Assembly: GCF_037975245.1 (NCBI RefSeq)
Contig: NC_092580.1
Span: 32,639,001 to 32,703,000, forward strand
DNA length: 64,000 nucleotides
Direction: 5' to 3'
Source: Apostichopus japonicus
Lineage: Eukaryota; Echinodermata; Holothuroidea; Aspidochirotida; Stichopodidae
This document shows, one piece after another, positions 48,516-62,412 of this stretch. Position 1 is the stretch's first letter. Each line of letters starts with the position of its first letter. A program made the position numbers and the translations under genes. The notes beneath the pieces are model-generated. The model worked only from the letters and a program-made list of their open reading frames with translations, did no database searches and was not told where the DNA came from.

Positions 48516-51500
48516 AGAACGATGCTCTGCACTACATATATATTAAATTAAGTTAGATTAGTTTAGAATACTACATTTTCCTAGGGTATGTTTCTCTTCT
48601 ATAGACACATAATCACATCATTTCAACAAATGGCCATGGTTTTGAGAAAGTGAGTATACATTATTCTCTACCATATACCCCCCGCCACCCGGGCGGGGGG
48701 GGAGTAATTAACTGACCACGAGGCTGTTGGTCCTTCACTCATCACCTCTCGACAGGCCTGCTCCCGACATTAATTACTCGTCTTAATTACTCGTCATTAA
48801 TTACCCGCTCATTAGATCGAAGACAATCACATGCACTTTTAATAATACGTTAGCTGTTTAGCGGAACATATATTAGCATATATACGTCAAATATTGACTA
48901 AGGTATGCGTTTATACTTTGGACTAGTAATAATAATAATAATAATCGGGAAAAGTCCATACGCTATTGTACAACTCTGCAGCAAATAACTCAATAGTGTA
49001 AACAAAGTTTATCATGGTAAGGAATTAACACAGGTATGTATCTGAAATTATCAGAGACAACACGTGCATTTATTCACTACGGTCATGGCAATTTTTCTGT
49101 TTGTTCTGACTCTTATTACGTCAAACTGATTTTGATCAATAATATAAATGAAACATATACGAGTGATATATGATGATTAATGCCCCGAACTGCCTCCATG
49201 CACAAGGAAAAACGTCGTTATACAGGCATGTACTATACAGCAATAACAGTATACATAACATCTACCTGAAATGTCAATGGAAGTCCCTAAATGAACCTAC
49301 TGAAGTGACGTTGTCATTTTTTTTGCATTTGAAGACGATGAAATCACCTATAAACAAGACCAGTAACGCTGAAGAAGCTCAGCTAAGCTTCTTTTTGAGA
49401 AATTTGTTTTGATTAGTAATATTTTGGACGGTGTCATGTCCTTTCCTCCCATGCATCTCCCTTTTCCCTTGCCTTATATGCTCCTTGTTAACAAACACAT
49501 AGTTGGATACAATGTTAGAAAGTTGTAAACATTTGTTCTGAAAAAAAGATAAATGTAAGTTGCTTTTATTGAAATGAACAATGATAAAAGTTTGAAATAT
49601 ATTTGAAGAATCAAAAGGCTGTAATTAACGTTTAAGTTGTGTTCTTGAATACTTGAAATACAGAGCTGCCTTGAGTTTGCAATATATATTTAAACCAAAA
49701 TGTAAAACTGTATCGCGGTCTGATGGATGACTTCATCGGAACAGAGGATAAGCCAATGTTATCCTTGTAAGATATCATGACAAAGCTTTGTTTATATGAG
49801 TCCAGCAGATACTGTTGATCTTTTTCATGAATTTTGACCTTCACAAAATCAATACATTTATTATAAATATGATACCTTCTCATGGAGGTAGGAGACTTGT
49901 CAACATTACATTTCCTTAGCTATGGTGGTCACGATGTTTTCACATTTGAGCTAGTTGACGTCAAATGACTTCAGCCTTACTAATATCAATGGGTTTGTCC
50001 AACAAAGAAAGGGTAACATGCATGTTTCCGTTCAAGAGATAAGGTAGGTACAAGGTTTCCCCTCTTTATCCTGATAACTTCAAATGACTCTTAACCTCCA
50101 ATAAAAACAACAAGGTCCCTATCTAATATGGGCAACCAATATGCCAAGTATATATATATTGCCAAGCAGCTACAGTTTTAGAGATATGGGTGTTATAAGA
50201 AGGCAGTGCACATCACACGCATACCAACCCATATGTCCAGAGCCGAATATATAAGGCTTTGCATATACATACTCACACACGCTATCGGAGTTCATAAGTT
50301 TGGATTGTCATTGGATCTATACTGTCACGAACTCATTTGATGCAATAGATCGTTGTACTTATTACTAGGGATAAGCTATACCCATGCATTGCAAACACAA
50401 AGAACCAACAGTATATGCACTTCGTAGTTTTCACTCTTGCAATAAGAGAAACGAAAAACGTAATAAAATATTCCTTTTGTACATCTGCTAAACTGTGGAT
50501 ATCATGTTTGATGCATCTCATCAAAACGTCAATTTACATGTTCCTTCTACGCTTCCGTACCAACCTGCTCTTTCATTACTGTGCACTAGCGCTCATGGAG
50601 AACCTGGGATATTTATAGATTAGTTGGAAAGTCTATAGAAACTACATCAATCAACCGTTATTGTTAAATGGTGATGTCCGAAGTGTAATCATGGTCCAAC
50701 CACATCATGCTTGATACTCTCAAGTATGGAAGAGTTCTGTTTGTGGGGCCGTCGATTAGTGTCAACACGGGGGTGGTCAACTTATGAGCTGTCCAAGAGT
50801 ACAACATAACTGAAATCTTTATACAGAAGGCAATGTTTTGGGTCCTCACATGACGACACTTTTTGCCCTGAACAAGGTTAAATTGGTTCACCATCATTGG
50901 AATGTCATATCCACAACATTTCAGCAAATTTGAAAAGGAATAGCATTTTTTAAAGTTTTCAGAAAATGACCCCTCGTGGCCTCTATTACTTTTGATATAT
51001 GATTGCATGTATAAAACTTAACTCACACAAACTTCTCACGAAATTTCAGCCAAATCGAAAAAAAAATAAAATGACGAAATGGTCGTCATTCAAACACGGT
51101 GGCAAAAAGTGACAGAATTTAGGCAAAATCACACGATAGCTATATACCTCACCTGAAAGCTTTCAGCTGAGCTAAAGATCAGAAGGATTGAACATAGTGA
51201 TTGGGGTGGGGCTAACAAGAAGGATGGTGGCACAAATGTGTGTGTGGGGGGGGGGTAGGGGGTGCAAGTCGTCTCAAAGGTAGATGGGCCCCACTTGCCC
51301 CTACCTGGTTACTGGCCTGATTTTATCAAATGGCATATGATCAAAATTGTTCCAAAATCAGTGTTTTATGAATACTGAGAATATTTCACTTAACATTCAG
51401 CTATATATATATATAACCTGTATCATGGATTGACGTACGTAAGTAAGTGCGGTCAAAGGTCATTTTAAAATTGATAGTATACAAAGTGTTGAGTTAAATC

Positions 51501-52733
51501 ATAGAAAGGCAAATTTTGGTACGCGTTATCATATAAGAATTAACCATTCGGATCGAGTACGGATGCAGTGTACTTTAAACTTAGACGACACAGGCTTTAT
51601 ATGAAAATGAAAGTAGGCCTTCTTTATACAAGAAAAGGTTGCTGCGGAAATTTGGAATTTGTCCAATATTTAGGTTCCTGATACGAAGCAACCTCCAGGA
51701 AACCCTTGAACGAGTTTTGTAAGATACCTTAAACATATATTAAACAAGCTGTAATCTTTTCTAGACAGGTTTAAACATGTTTGTACAAGAAAGTAACTAT
51801 TGGAGTTAAACATGAGCAGCATGGACAGGAAACTGGTCGGAAAAGAATAATTTAAGATATTGAAAGATGGATTTTGAACAATGAATTAAATGTGAATTTT
51901 TCAATGATGATATTTTGTGAACGCATTTGACTGGCAGAGTGAATGATGTTTGTTTTAGGAAATTGAGCTAAAAATCGTCTTTGTTTTTCTTTATAACTTT
52001 TAAATTATTTATCCACACAGGGAAAACAATTTGTCTACAAAAAAAGGGGGGAGCATTTGGATGAAATTTGAAATACAGAAAACATGGGATGGTTAAGCAA
52101 ACATTCCATCTATATCATACTTCCAGGATAAATCAGCAAGAAGATAAATAAAATGGAGGATAAAGCTTTTGAAATACATTTGTTATAATGACATACCAGA
52201 CCACTATATTATAATACACTTCCTTGAGTAAGGCAGGGTTTTAGCTAGTAACAATGTAGCTTCTATACACTTAATCAATCCGGGATAAGGTATTGAAACA
52301 ACTTGAAGTTAACACAACTTTATATCCTGATGTTAATATGAAATATTTCTTTCGCTATTGAACAAACACATTCTGGGAAAAATCTGTCTCATTTATATCG
52401 AAAGCTCCAATCCATGCAGTATCTTTGTCTGTGTGATGTATGTGTGTGTGTGTGTGTGTCAGGCTGTGCATATTACGTTGTCTGTGTCTGCCTTATTTGC
52501 ATTTGCATACTCTGCATTTGCATATCATTTTAATTGGCAGCAACTGCATTTGCATAATACAAACTTGCACTTGCCCTGGAAATGTCATAATTTGTAGTTT
52601 TATGCCTATTCATGGTGTTTTCAGTTCATTGCAATCTTGGTCATAAGTACAAGCGATAAGCGATCATTTATTTCAGTAATGTAATGGCTACCAGGTGGCT
52701 GACAGTCGTTTTTATCACCCGATCCATCTTAAT
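48516..52733. other. Gene-poor region
   Basis: No supported gene. A short C/G hairpin lies near 48680-48701 (CCCCCCGCCACCCGGGCGGGGGG type), followed by repeated ATTAATTACTCG/ACCCGC motifs to about 48812, a run of TAATAA (48925-48945), and short (TA)n tracts. The longest antisense frame (51008-50664) has no recognisable content. Confidence 0.4.
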
Positions 52734-52737
52734 TTAA

Positions 52738-53353
52738 AGCAGCATTTTGCGTTGGGTCGCTTTTTTCCACTTTTTTAATATGTGCATCGATTTTTTTACA
52801 TGTATCAATCATAAAACAGCAATCTAAGATACCATCCAAGTTTCACCCTGCCAAGAGCGTTAATTAGCGAGTAATTAACGATTTATGTCGATAAATGAGA
52901 AGAGTGTCCTCGACAAATTTCACAGTTAAAATTAATCGCATACAATTCCGCCAAACCCACTAGTTTGAATTCAACCAATCAGAGATGCAGGTTTAGTTAT
53001 GAGCCGTTGCTAAAAATAGTTTCACGACTTCGCGTTGGTTGTACCAGGGAGTTGTTATGCAACTCCCTGGTACAACTGCCATATAGACTGTACACAAATC
53101 AAGCGTGGTGTTATATTACGTATCTGTCAATGACGTTCGTAGTGTTTAAATATTCATATTATGGGCGAGGTTTATTGGGTTCCCAACGGAAAATATCTTG
53201 GAGAACAACAAAGTTGAAAGTGGCAAATTTTTCGACTTTCATGCCACCATTTGAAGTAAAATATAAATAGATTAGCTAGTTATGTATGTCGTTATGGCAA
53301 AGTGGAATCAGTGAGGTTGAGAAAAATCATAGAAAAGGACGCAAAATGCTGCT
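52738..53353. mobile_element. TTAA-flanked MITE (piggyBac/Kolobok type)
   Basis: The ends are perfect inverted repeats AGCAGCATTTTGCGT, each directly flanked by TTAA (52734-52737 and 53354-53357). The 616-bp interior has no transposase. TTAA duplications are typical of piggyBac and Kolobok; which applies cannot be told from the TIR alone. Confidence 0.82.
53038..53076. repeat. Perfect hairpin inside the TTAA MITE
   Basis: A 17-bp stem (53038-53054 pairs with 53060-53076) flanks a 5-base TTATG loop, with core CCAGGGAGTTG. It resembles the hairpin at 3404-3431. Confidence 0.9.
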
Positions 53354-53706
53354 TTAACCAAGGGAAATTCCAACAACAAAGGACAATCACAGCTTATATT
53401 TGTTTGTCATTTGATATGATGTACCGGTATATGATATACGAATGGCGCCTTGTTTGACTAAATCAAACTTCTACCTTGAAAAAACTGAACGCAAACCATT
53501 GTTCCAATTGAAGGTGAATCCATGGTCATCGATTTAGACCGATTACTCGATTTTTGTTCCACTAATAACTGCACTTAGCATACCATTCAAACTAACATCA
53601 TCGTAACTATGACAAACGAGGAAAAAATTGCGCAACAGCTGTGGCAAGAACGTCTGTTGGGGAAATTTATTAATGACGTCAGATTTTTCGTACGTTACTT
53701 CGAAAA

Positions 53707-53803
53707 TCACATGATCAGTGGTTAGAAGTCACATGATCAGTGGTTAGAAGTCACATGATCAGTGGTTAGAAGTCACATGATCAGTGGTTAGAAGTCGCAT
53801 GAT
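53707..53803 (+). repeat. 22-bp tandem repeat
   Basis: Four and a half nearly perfect units of CACATGATCAGTGG plus TTAGAAGT. The unit contains the palindrome TGATCA. Confidence 0.95.
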
Positions 53804-54369
53804 GATTCATAGAAACGTTCGTTGGTATTACTAACGATTATGAGTGCCTATACTGGAAAACCGGATGTGACGTAGCTCTGGTGGAGTCTCGTAATTAAAA
53901 TTAGGATTAGGGACGACCTCTTTCCTTTAATAATTGACTACCGTAATGGGATGATATTTAAGATAAATAATGATAAAATCATTAAAAGATATTAGTGATC
54001 ATCATTCCACAGTGTGATATTGATTGTTCAGTTGTTGTCCGTACTTTTGATATTGGCACGATTGCATCACCGTTTTGGCGGGCAGTTTTCTTCAGACTTA
54101 AGATGGAAAGTAGATATTTTGACCATGTGCATATTACAGAGCGAATTTCTTTTCTTTCTTTCTTTTTAGATGATTTTGGATGAGGTGTATTTGTTTTTAT
54201 TTTCGTATTTTATGTGTAACTGTATGTCAAAATGGTAAGCCGATACGTGTGTACAACATTACATTAGTTTTTATGTAGTAATACTTCTGGGAGACAATTT
54301 ATATCGTTCAGCTGCATATATCTATCGTTTTCTTCTTTATTTCGGGAAGGGATAGTAAAGAAGTGGTGT

Positions 54370-54525
54370 GAGGAATGGGATGGGAGATAATACATATGAT
54401 AAGGCTTTAAGGGACCACAAAGTCTCCATGTTGCAACCGCTTTTTAGAGGACTTCCCTCCACATGTATATATTTATTATCTGTGAAAAATCAAATAAATC
54501 AAATCAAATCAAATCAAAAATCGAT
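54370..54525 (+). mobile_element. Possible LINE 3' end with (AAATC)n tail
   Basis: A segment ending in CAAATCAAATCAAATCAAA (54492-54520) follows a short frame. Pentamer tails of this kind are common at LINE 3' ends, but no reverse transcriptase sequence is attached. Confidence 0.3.
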
Positions 54526-54750
54526 AACCGAACTCAGTGCTGCCTCGAAATATGCCAGAAAGGACAAAAAAATGGTCACCTATGTTCACACTACAAAGTC
54601 ACTTTTATGATGGACGTCCACTAATCGATATTTCAGCACAAAACACATTGTGCATGGTACAATTTGTACCTAGATAAAATGTCCGGGAGGCTTTTTGACA
54701 CTTTTAGAAATGTTAGCATGGTAATATTTGACAGCACATAGACTTAGCAT

Positions 54751-55091
54751 GGTGTTGCTTATACGTACCCGATACACATAGAGAACACAGTTACTACTGT
54801 AAATCTTATGTACCACAGTAAAAACTGGATCGTGCTATAAATCGGTATAGCATGTGCTATTAGGATTAAAGTAAGAACTGACGATATGTGTAATTCCAAC
54901 AAATCCAGTCGTTATGATTTGTTGGGCTTACACATATCCTCAGTTGTTACTGTAAACCTAATTGCACATGCTACCGATTTATCAGATTTGTCAGCACAAT
55001 CCATTATTTACTGTGGTACAAAATTTTAAGATTTACAGTAGGTACTGTAATCTCTGTGCGAATCGGTTGGCTAACAGTACAAGCAACATCC
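54751..55091. mobile_element. Foldback MITE
   Basis: The left half is the imperfect inverted complement of the right half, centred near 54925. Pairings: GTTGCTT near 54754 with AAGCAAC near 55083; ACTGTAAATCTTA..GTACCACAGTAAA near 54796 with TTTACTGTGGTAC..TAAGATTTACAGTA near 55010; TAGCATGTGC with GCACATGCTA. The transcript could fold along nearly its whole length. No target duplication was seen. Confidence 0.7.
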
Positions 55092-58000
55092 GGTGTGACG
55101 AAAATATATATATTTAGACAACTTCTTTGAAACTGACACATAATCTTCGTGTAAGCTGCTATTTACATAACCAAGGAAGCGTAAACTCGGTACACGTGAT
55201 TAGGAAGGTCTGTAGAGCACTCACGTATCTTGACGTATATCTACGCGTTTGGCTAATGGCATGTATGAAGCTAAATATTGTGACAAAGTTTTCTGATAAT
55301 TAATATCATTTCATTACTGCATAACTGCATAAACTTAAAATATTCGGATTTCCGAATGCTTGGTCATGTTCGTTTGATGTAGGTTACGTTGGTTTTGTTT
55401 CAAAAGTGATGCTTACATTCATGTCGCGAATTCTTACTGCATGATAATAATAAACAAGGGGTTCCACGTCAAGAGTAAATTCATTAAAATCATAAAAAAA
55501 AGAACTTGCTAACCAATCAGTACGTCACCATGCTTATATTGTACCAGCTTTCATTAGTTGGCAATGCTCTGACGTCACGCCTGTGATAATGTGATAGTTA
55601 TTACTATCTGAGATAAGATATCTTTAACTTAAATTGATTGAACTGGAAAACATGATATATGTATTGCATGATCTTTGACATATACGGTAGCTATACAGTA
55701 TTATCTATAGTCTAAGAATCTTTTGTTTCAAGTACCATATTCGATAAGAGATTCAATGATTCATGTTAAATGTGAATTTCTGTTGGGTAGTAAGGTTGCT
55801 GCTTTGCATTGTGTGTGCGTGTATGCGAGCGTGTGTGTGCGTGGCATGGGGGAGGGGTGTTCTATCTTCGAGGGGTGTCAACAATTTCGCGGGACAGTGG
55901 GAATGGGACTTTGATTTGATTGAGTGAACTGCTGAACATTTTCAAAATTTCCCGACGTATAATTAATCCTATAGCGTACTACACATTGAAGGTAAATATA
56001 AGTGCATGAGTTGACTTGTCATGAAACATATTTCTTCTTGGAATGTTTGTCAACAAAAGGGCACTTACAGTTTACCAAAAATAAAACATAGTGATACCTT
56101 TTGAATATTACAAACATGGAAAGAGAGTACATTCACTTCCACTAAAAAAACAGGGTAACTTTTAATTAAGGAACAATGTGCACTGTGGGGGCATCCCTGT
56201 GTCCCCATTCGGCGCCCTGCCCTTGATTCTCTCGTCCTCTCACCCACTCGACCTCTCTATACACAGAAATATCTCTTCCAATAACCAGGCTTGACTTTAT
56301 ACTACAATTGTTTCTCACAATACTCTGTATTGTTCATAACTGCGTCCACTTACATAATTCGATCGCCCCCTCCCCCACTTCCTCATTCAGAGATAGTTGC
56401 GTGGGAATAATGTCATCCTGTAAATGTAGTTCAAATTAGTAACTTTGGCTATTATTATCCATCGGGAAAATTCCAAACGCTATTGCACAACATATCGTCA
56501 ACAACAAGTATATTTAAATATCCAGTTGTAGCTTATAATGGTCATTATACAGTTGCTGTTTCAACCTAAGACTATCTTAGTAAGTATATTACATTTTCCT
56601 CTTGTTTTGATTTCGTTACTGTGTTGACACTATTTATCAATAAAAAGAATAATAATTACTCGCCGGCAAAAATATGATTAAGATTGTACTGAACCGTTAC
56701 AACGGTGAACGTTAAAACACTAAAATATACAATGGAAAATTCACATAATGTAATCATACATATAAAAACCTTTTTTATCGGCCAAAAAAAATATTTACAG
56801 GGAAGGATAACATATAAAAATATCATCCATAATAATGGATAATTGGTTTTTATCATAGTTTATACTTAGTTTTAATATTAGCTTCTAATTCAATTTAAAT
56901 TGTAAATATGACTCGAATATAGGCAGTTTTGTACACGACATGTTCAGTATAATTATGTACAGCTTTTAGAAAAAATAAAGAGCAAATAAGCATATGAGTC
57001 GGTCATAGCATAGCTGTGAAGTTTCATTTGTCTTTACAATCCGATTCAATTGCTTCACGTTTATCAGCTTGTGAAACTCTACGATTAATTATCCATACCG
57101 ATGTTTTTTTGTAAACTTAAAAAGTTTATTGTAATTTTATACTATTCACGACATTACTTTGAAAACGATGTTAAGAAAAATGTAGAACTCACAATTCAGA
57201 CAGCCATTTAATGCAAAGTCATCATGATCTGTCGGCACACTGCTAGTTAACCTAATCTCAAATTATTTTTCTAAAACGATGTACATTTTTAAGTAAAAAT
57301 TCATTAAAATACAATGAACATCGTCTAGCCCCCAAGTTCCCTCCCACACCCACCACCACCACTCGCTCCAACGAACCAGAGCAGTCAAGTTACTTTTTTT
57401 TTAATTAAACTTGTTATTAAAAAAAAAAAAAATTAAAAAATAACTAAAGCTTGGCTATACTGCATGCTAATGGCGAGACACCTGTTTGCCACCGATAGTG
57501 AAAGCATTACTGTTGTGAAATTTCGAAAATAATACATTGAAGACATATTCTTACACATAACTCTTTACACAAGATTTTAAAGAAAAGGAAATATCTAGGA
57601 TAACGTCTGTAAGATTAAGTAAGAAACATTTAATTACATATATCTAAATCGCGGGTACCACTTCTTTACAAAGTTGTGCCAACCCATAGGAGTACATATA
57701 GGGATGTTATACTCACAGGTAGGACCATGGTGCACCCTCTGGTGCTTTTAATAGTAATGGTCAGTTTTGTATGGCAAATTCGAACATGAAATACCAGTAG
57801 TTTTTTTTTTGGGGGGGGGGGGGAGGGGGTTTAGTTAAGCTAACTATTACGTCATTTGTATAAACATATAATATTAATATATATTATTACTTATATAGAG
57901 TTTTAGTCTTTGCTCTTTCTAACTTTGCTAACTAAAATGTTTTCAATCGATTAGCAAAGAGCATATTCATCTCTAGTATTAATAATAGTGTAACATTCTC

Positions 58001-60325
58001 GTTTGAAAGAGTCAAAGTTTATTGTATTTTCGATGTGTTTTTTCAATTCAATGAATTGAAATTGGTCCTGTATGTAGAAAAACAAAAATATTGAAGTCGA
58101 AAAATTGCTCAACTTTTCTATAAAGTCACAAAACGGTTCTTGTATCGAATCCTGTATGCTATTTAGCTCAAACATATCTCCTATGTTGTTTCACTGTGTA
58201 CTATAGCTAGCATTTCTACACTAAAACAGTTCCCAAAATGGTGGGCAGCTGGGTCCATTTCTAGAAAGAATTTGTCAAAAAATTAAACTTATATTTTGCT
58301 GAAATAATTAATTTTTAGGATTTGAATAAACAACTGAATTTGAACGATGCTTTAGTTCTCAATTCGTGTAAAATCTTTTAATACAATTTTTAGATGTGCA
58401 ATGATTTGTTTAACTATGATTATTTTATTCTTCTATCATGTTTGTCTATACTTTCAGTTTAATGATAATGTTTTACATTCCTATTAATAAATAAGTATTT
58501 TATATATTAATACTGGATTTTAATCAACTTCCAGTTCAAAACAAACATGAGATCTTGTAAGATCTTCAAGTAAGCGAGAAAACAAAAATTGTTTTAAAGG
58601 TTGCTGAAAAAATGTAAAGACAATAACTAAAGTTTCGGCTTTCCTTTGTACTGCCAACCCTCTTATGTTTAGCGGTAAAAACATTTCTTGTTTTAATTGA
58701 AAATCAAGCAAGTACACAGAGAGCTGTAGATCGTCTAATTAAAACAGTTTTATGTTTCACGTGTTTACTAATTATGATTTTTTTATTATTATTATTATTT
58801 TCTTTGCCCTTTGCAACCCCTTTTGTGTAGTTTTTCGGTTAATTTAATTTTCGGCTTCAGGTGATATTTTTGTGTACAATACATAAAGTACCAAATTAAT
58901 TAAATATCTCATATTGTTTAACATATCAAATATTTATAGAAAAAAATTAATATACGTGTCTATAATTGATTTCCATATAATGGACTAATTATGTTTCCGT
59001 TAATTTCAAACTTAGGGGATAAACTACATAGAGGCCTTACCATACAATAACATATTACGTTACATTTCTAACTATATGTAGTATCTATATATGTAAACCG
59101 TTTGTTTGTCTAATAAAACAAACATAAAACATTGCTCTACTGGCACCGACGTAGCTAACAACGAAAAGGTTAAACGAACTTGGTTTTATAAATAGCATAT
59201 CGTATATCATATTGTGCATAGATACCGAAGACCTATATCACATTGTGCATATATGGATCTCATATTACAACTTGGGGAGAATTCCAAACGGTACTACACT
59301 TCTTCGCTCAAGTAGCCTAAGTATGTTGATTGTACTCAGTTGTCATTCATTGCGTAATGGGGGGGGGGGGGGGAATTACGTGATAAATGCACGGTGTTGC
59401 TGAATGTAAATTCAAGTTGTAGACTTAGTGTGTCAGTATAACACGACAGCATAGCTAAAATATGATCATATTTTGCTACGTACAACGTAACAATTCTACA
59501 ATTATCGTATAACTTGTCAACTCGACAAAATTAAAATTATTTTTGTTTCTTAGACTATACAGTCCAGTCACTTTAAACGATGAACCTCACTTTGTTAAAG
59601 GATAATTTCTCACAAATTAAAGTTCGTCAGTATAGAGAAATACAACATGGAGCTGATAATAGTGAGATTTAATGGTCTACAATATACTTTCTGTGCCTAT
59701 TGTTATCCTTTAAATAATGAATAGGCTATTTAGTTACAAACCTCGGATTGTTCGGCGTTTCCGTGGTTCCTTGTGTTAGATTTCTTTATGGTGTGTTCAT
59801 GTATACCTTATCGATACATCGAGTATCCGGTTCCAAAGGATTCCATCAATTTCAATGATTCACTTTGCAATGTTATTTTCTTTCTTTTTTTACTTCATAT
59901 TCTGGTATTTACTTTGTGTTCGCTATACGTGTTCTGTATTATCTATCAGATCTTTGACATTAGCCTATGTTCGAAATTTCACACATATTATATTGGTATG
60001 GATCTAATATTAAACTAAGGGGGAATTCCAAACGGTCAAAAATATAACTCATATATAGTTATCAGTTAATCAAAGAGTGTGGTGATGCAATTATCTTTTT
60101 GAATACAAAGATCATTTTACCAATGAATGACGTAAGATTATTTCACAAAGTGTCACTATATTATATAGGCCTATGATGAGTGATCATGGAAGCTGTATTG
60201 GGTAGTAAGTTCGGTCACACTAACTTTTAGCTCAATCACGTCATTAATTACAAATGATTGGGTACTCCTTAGTCTATTAATGAAAGATATGTGTATAAAA
60301 ACGGTATAGTGCCTGACGTATATAT
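55092..60325. other. Gene-poor AT-rich region
   Basis: No confirmed gene. Two minus-strand frames with balanced amino acid content (58175-57951, 74 codons; 58717-58520, 65 codons) are noted but unidentified. C/G or A homopolymers occur near 57412-57431, 57796-57828 and 59359-59373. Confidence 0.4.
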
Positions 60326-61932
60326 GGTTGGCCACAGTGGACAAAATTCGGGAATTCATACACTCAGACATAGGCCTATATTCAAATTAATTCTTGCATA
60401 AAATCAATTTAATATCAGCATAGGATATTCGATTTAATGCTGACATAAATTCGATTTAAAGCTGATCTGTTCGACCAATGAGCATGCAGGAATATATGTC
60501 TGCATATAATCACTTTCGACGACAATTCAACAGCCAATCCCCGGTCTTGTTAGAAATGGATCACGGCGCTGGTTATAAAATGCAGATTGTCACCAGTTAC
60601 TCAGCATACATAAATGCTACTATATAGGCCTAGGAAACTAGTCTATAGGCTTAGCCCCAGCATTGTTCGGCTATATCATGGGCTAGAATAGGCGAAGGAG
60701 CCCAATTTGATTGGGGGGGGGGGGGGCTGCAACAACTTGCCCGAAAAATATAACCAACATTTCTCGCGCGGTCGGCGCGCGTTCAACATCTTAATGTGCA
60801 TATCATATAGGCATATATCGGTAATTACATCGCATGCCAATAACAAACAATCATTTGCCGTGTTATTAATCTTCCACATTGGTTATAATTATTGGGAAGT
60901 CGTTACAATAATAATGATGATAATAATATAAGTTTAGCCATTGAAAAACCAAGGGCGTAGGAACCGGGGGGGGGGGGCTGGGGGGCGCCAGCCCCCAGTG
61001 AAAAATATGGGGGGGGGCGGAAGTATCATTCCGCCCCCCCCGCTCAGCAAGTCAGAAAACCCCTTTTTCATTTCCAAATCAGAAAAAAAATCTCATTTGG
61101 AGCACCAAATTGCATCTAAGGCCAGGTGAAAATGCAAAATTATTTACAAAATGGAGTGGGTGTTGAAGTGTGCTATATTGCACCAAATTGCATCTGAGGC
61201 CACCTGGAAATGCAAAAACAATCCAAAGGGGAGGGGCACACCCCCTCCCCTTAGACCCCTCCCCCAGGCCGGCCATCAGTCTTCAGCCCCCCCCCCCCCC
61301 CACTCAAAAGTACCTTCCTACGCCACTGTGAAAAACACATTGCAAATTATTTTCCTTTTAGTAGGTGCCCAAAAAATTCTCAGCATATTGCTCGAATTTT
61401 CACCAAAAAAAATTGGTTGGGGGGGGCTGCAGTCCCCAGCCCCCCCGCCTCCTACGCCTATGTGAGCTAGCCGCCTACATCTATGATAAGAAAGCGTCTA
61501 ACGTTAGGCCTGAGCTTGTTGTAGTATAGTTTGCCTTTATCTAGGCTATATATAGTATGATTATCCCGCCTGTTAGTGTAGAGTATCTAACAAGAGCGGT
61601 GATTGGCTAATACTGAATTATTGTCGGACGTGGCTGAATTGTTGTCGGAAGTGATTATATGTAGACATAATATTCCTGCATTCTCATTGGTCGAATATAT
61701 GTCAGCATTAAATCGAATATATGCTGACATTAAATCTAATATATGCTAGCATTAAATCGAATATATATCAGCTTAAAATCGACTATATGCCCTCATGAAA
61801 TCCATTTTATACCTGAATTAATTTGAATATATGCCATAAATGGATTTTATGTCAGCATAAAAAAATATAAATAAAAAATAAAAAATTAATGTCAGCATAA
61901 AAAATCACGAATTTTTTCCACTGTGGCCAACC
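60326..61932. mobile_element. Long-inverted-repeat element with nested MITE
   Basis: Termini are perfect inverted copies of GGTTGGCCACAGTGGA (60326-60341 and 61917-61932). The inverted arms extend about 240 bases on the left (to about 60562) and about 350 on the right (from about 61581). Shared pieces include GACCAATGAG.ATGCAGGAAT, CATATAATCACTT and AGCCAATC.CCG.TCTTGTTAGA. The right arm has extra copies of a TCGAATATATGCTGACATT-type unit. The centre holds a hAT-like MITE and an orphan end (CCTCCTACGCCTATG, 61448-61462). No transposase is seen. Confidence 0.75.
60950..61328. mobile_element. hAT-like MITE with 8-bp TSD
   Basis: Ends CAAGGGCGTAGGAA and, inverted, CAGTGGCGTAGGAA are flanked by a perfect 8-bp duplication TGAAAAAC (60942-60949 and 61329-61336). 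The interior has G and C homopolymers and the CACCAAATTGCATCT module twice, linking it to the MITEs at 30660 and 31788. Confidence 0.88.
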
Positions 61933-62092
61933 GTAAACGTTTCGATCCTAGCTTGTCCATCTTCAGAGGAAGACGAAAGCGAAGACAGAAAAGGGACACA
62001 AGTAACTTAGACGGACGGACAAGTTAATTGAACATTGAACACTGAATAGAGTTGAAATATAAAATCTGTCTCAAGCAGTTTGGTGACAATTA

Positions 62093-62412
62093 CTCACTCT
62101 CCACCCATCTCTATGCACCTCTCTCTATCTCTGCAACTCTCTCTGCACCTCTCTCCACGCACCTCTCTCCTGCACCTCTCTGCACCTCCTTCTCTCTCCA
62201 CCTCTCTGCACCCATCTCTCCATCTCTCCATCTCTGCACCTCTCTGCACCTCTCTGCACCCCTCTCCACCCACCTGCACCTCTCTTCACGCCTCTCTCCA
62301 TGCACCTCTCTCCTGCACCTCTCTCTCTCCACCTGCACCTCTCTTCACGCCTCTCTCCATGCACCTCCCTCCTGCACCTCTCTCACTCTCTATCTCTCGG
62401 CACCTCACGTCT
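62093..62412 (+). repeat. Pyrimidine-rich CTCTCTGCACC tandem repeat
   Basis: Imperfect CTCTCTGCACCTCTC/CTCCACC units occupy about 320 bases with almost no purine except in GCA. A 54-base higher-order unit (CTCTTCACGCCTCTCTCC..) occurs twice near the end. Frames on either strand are repeat artefacts. Confidence 0.85.

Noticed and set aside
50664-51008. 114-codon minus-strand frame
   Set aside because: No recognisable domain, no splice support, and the complementary strand looks like a dispersed repeat.
53707-53803. CRISPR-like array
   Set aside because: Repeats are head-to-tail without unique spacers, and the genome is eukaryotic.
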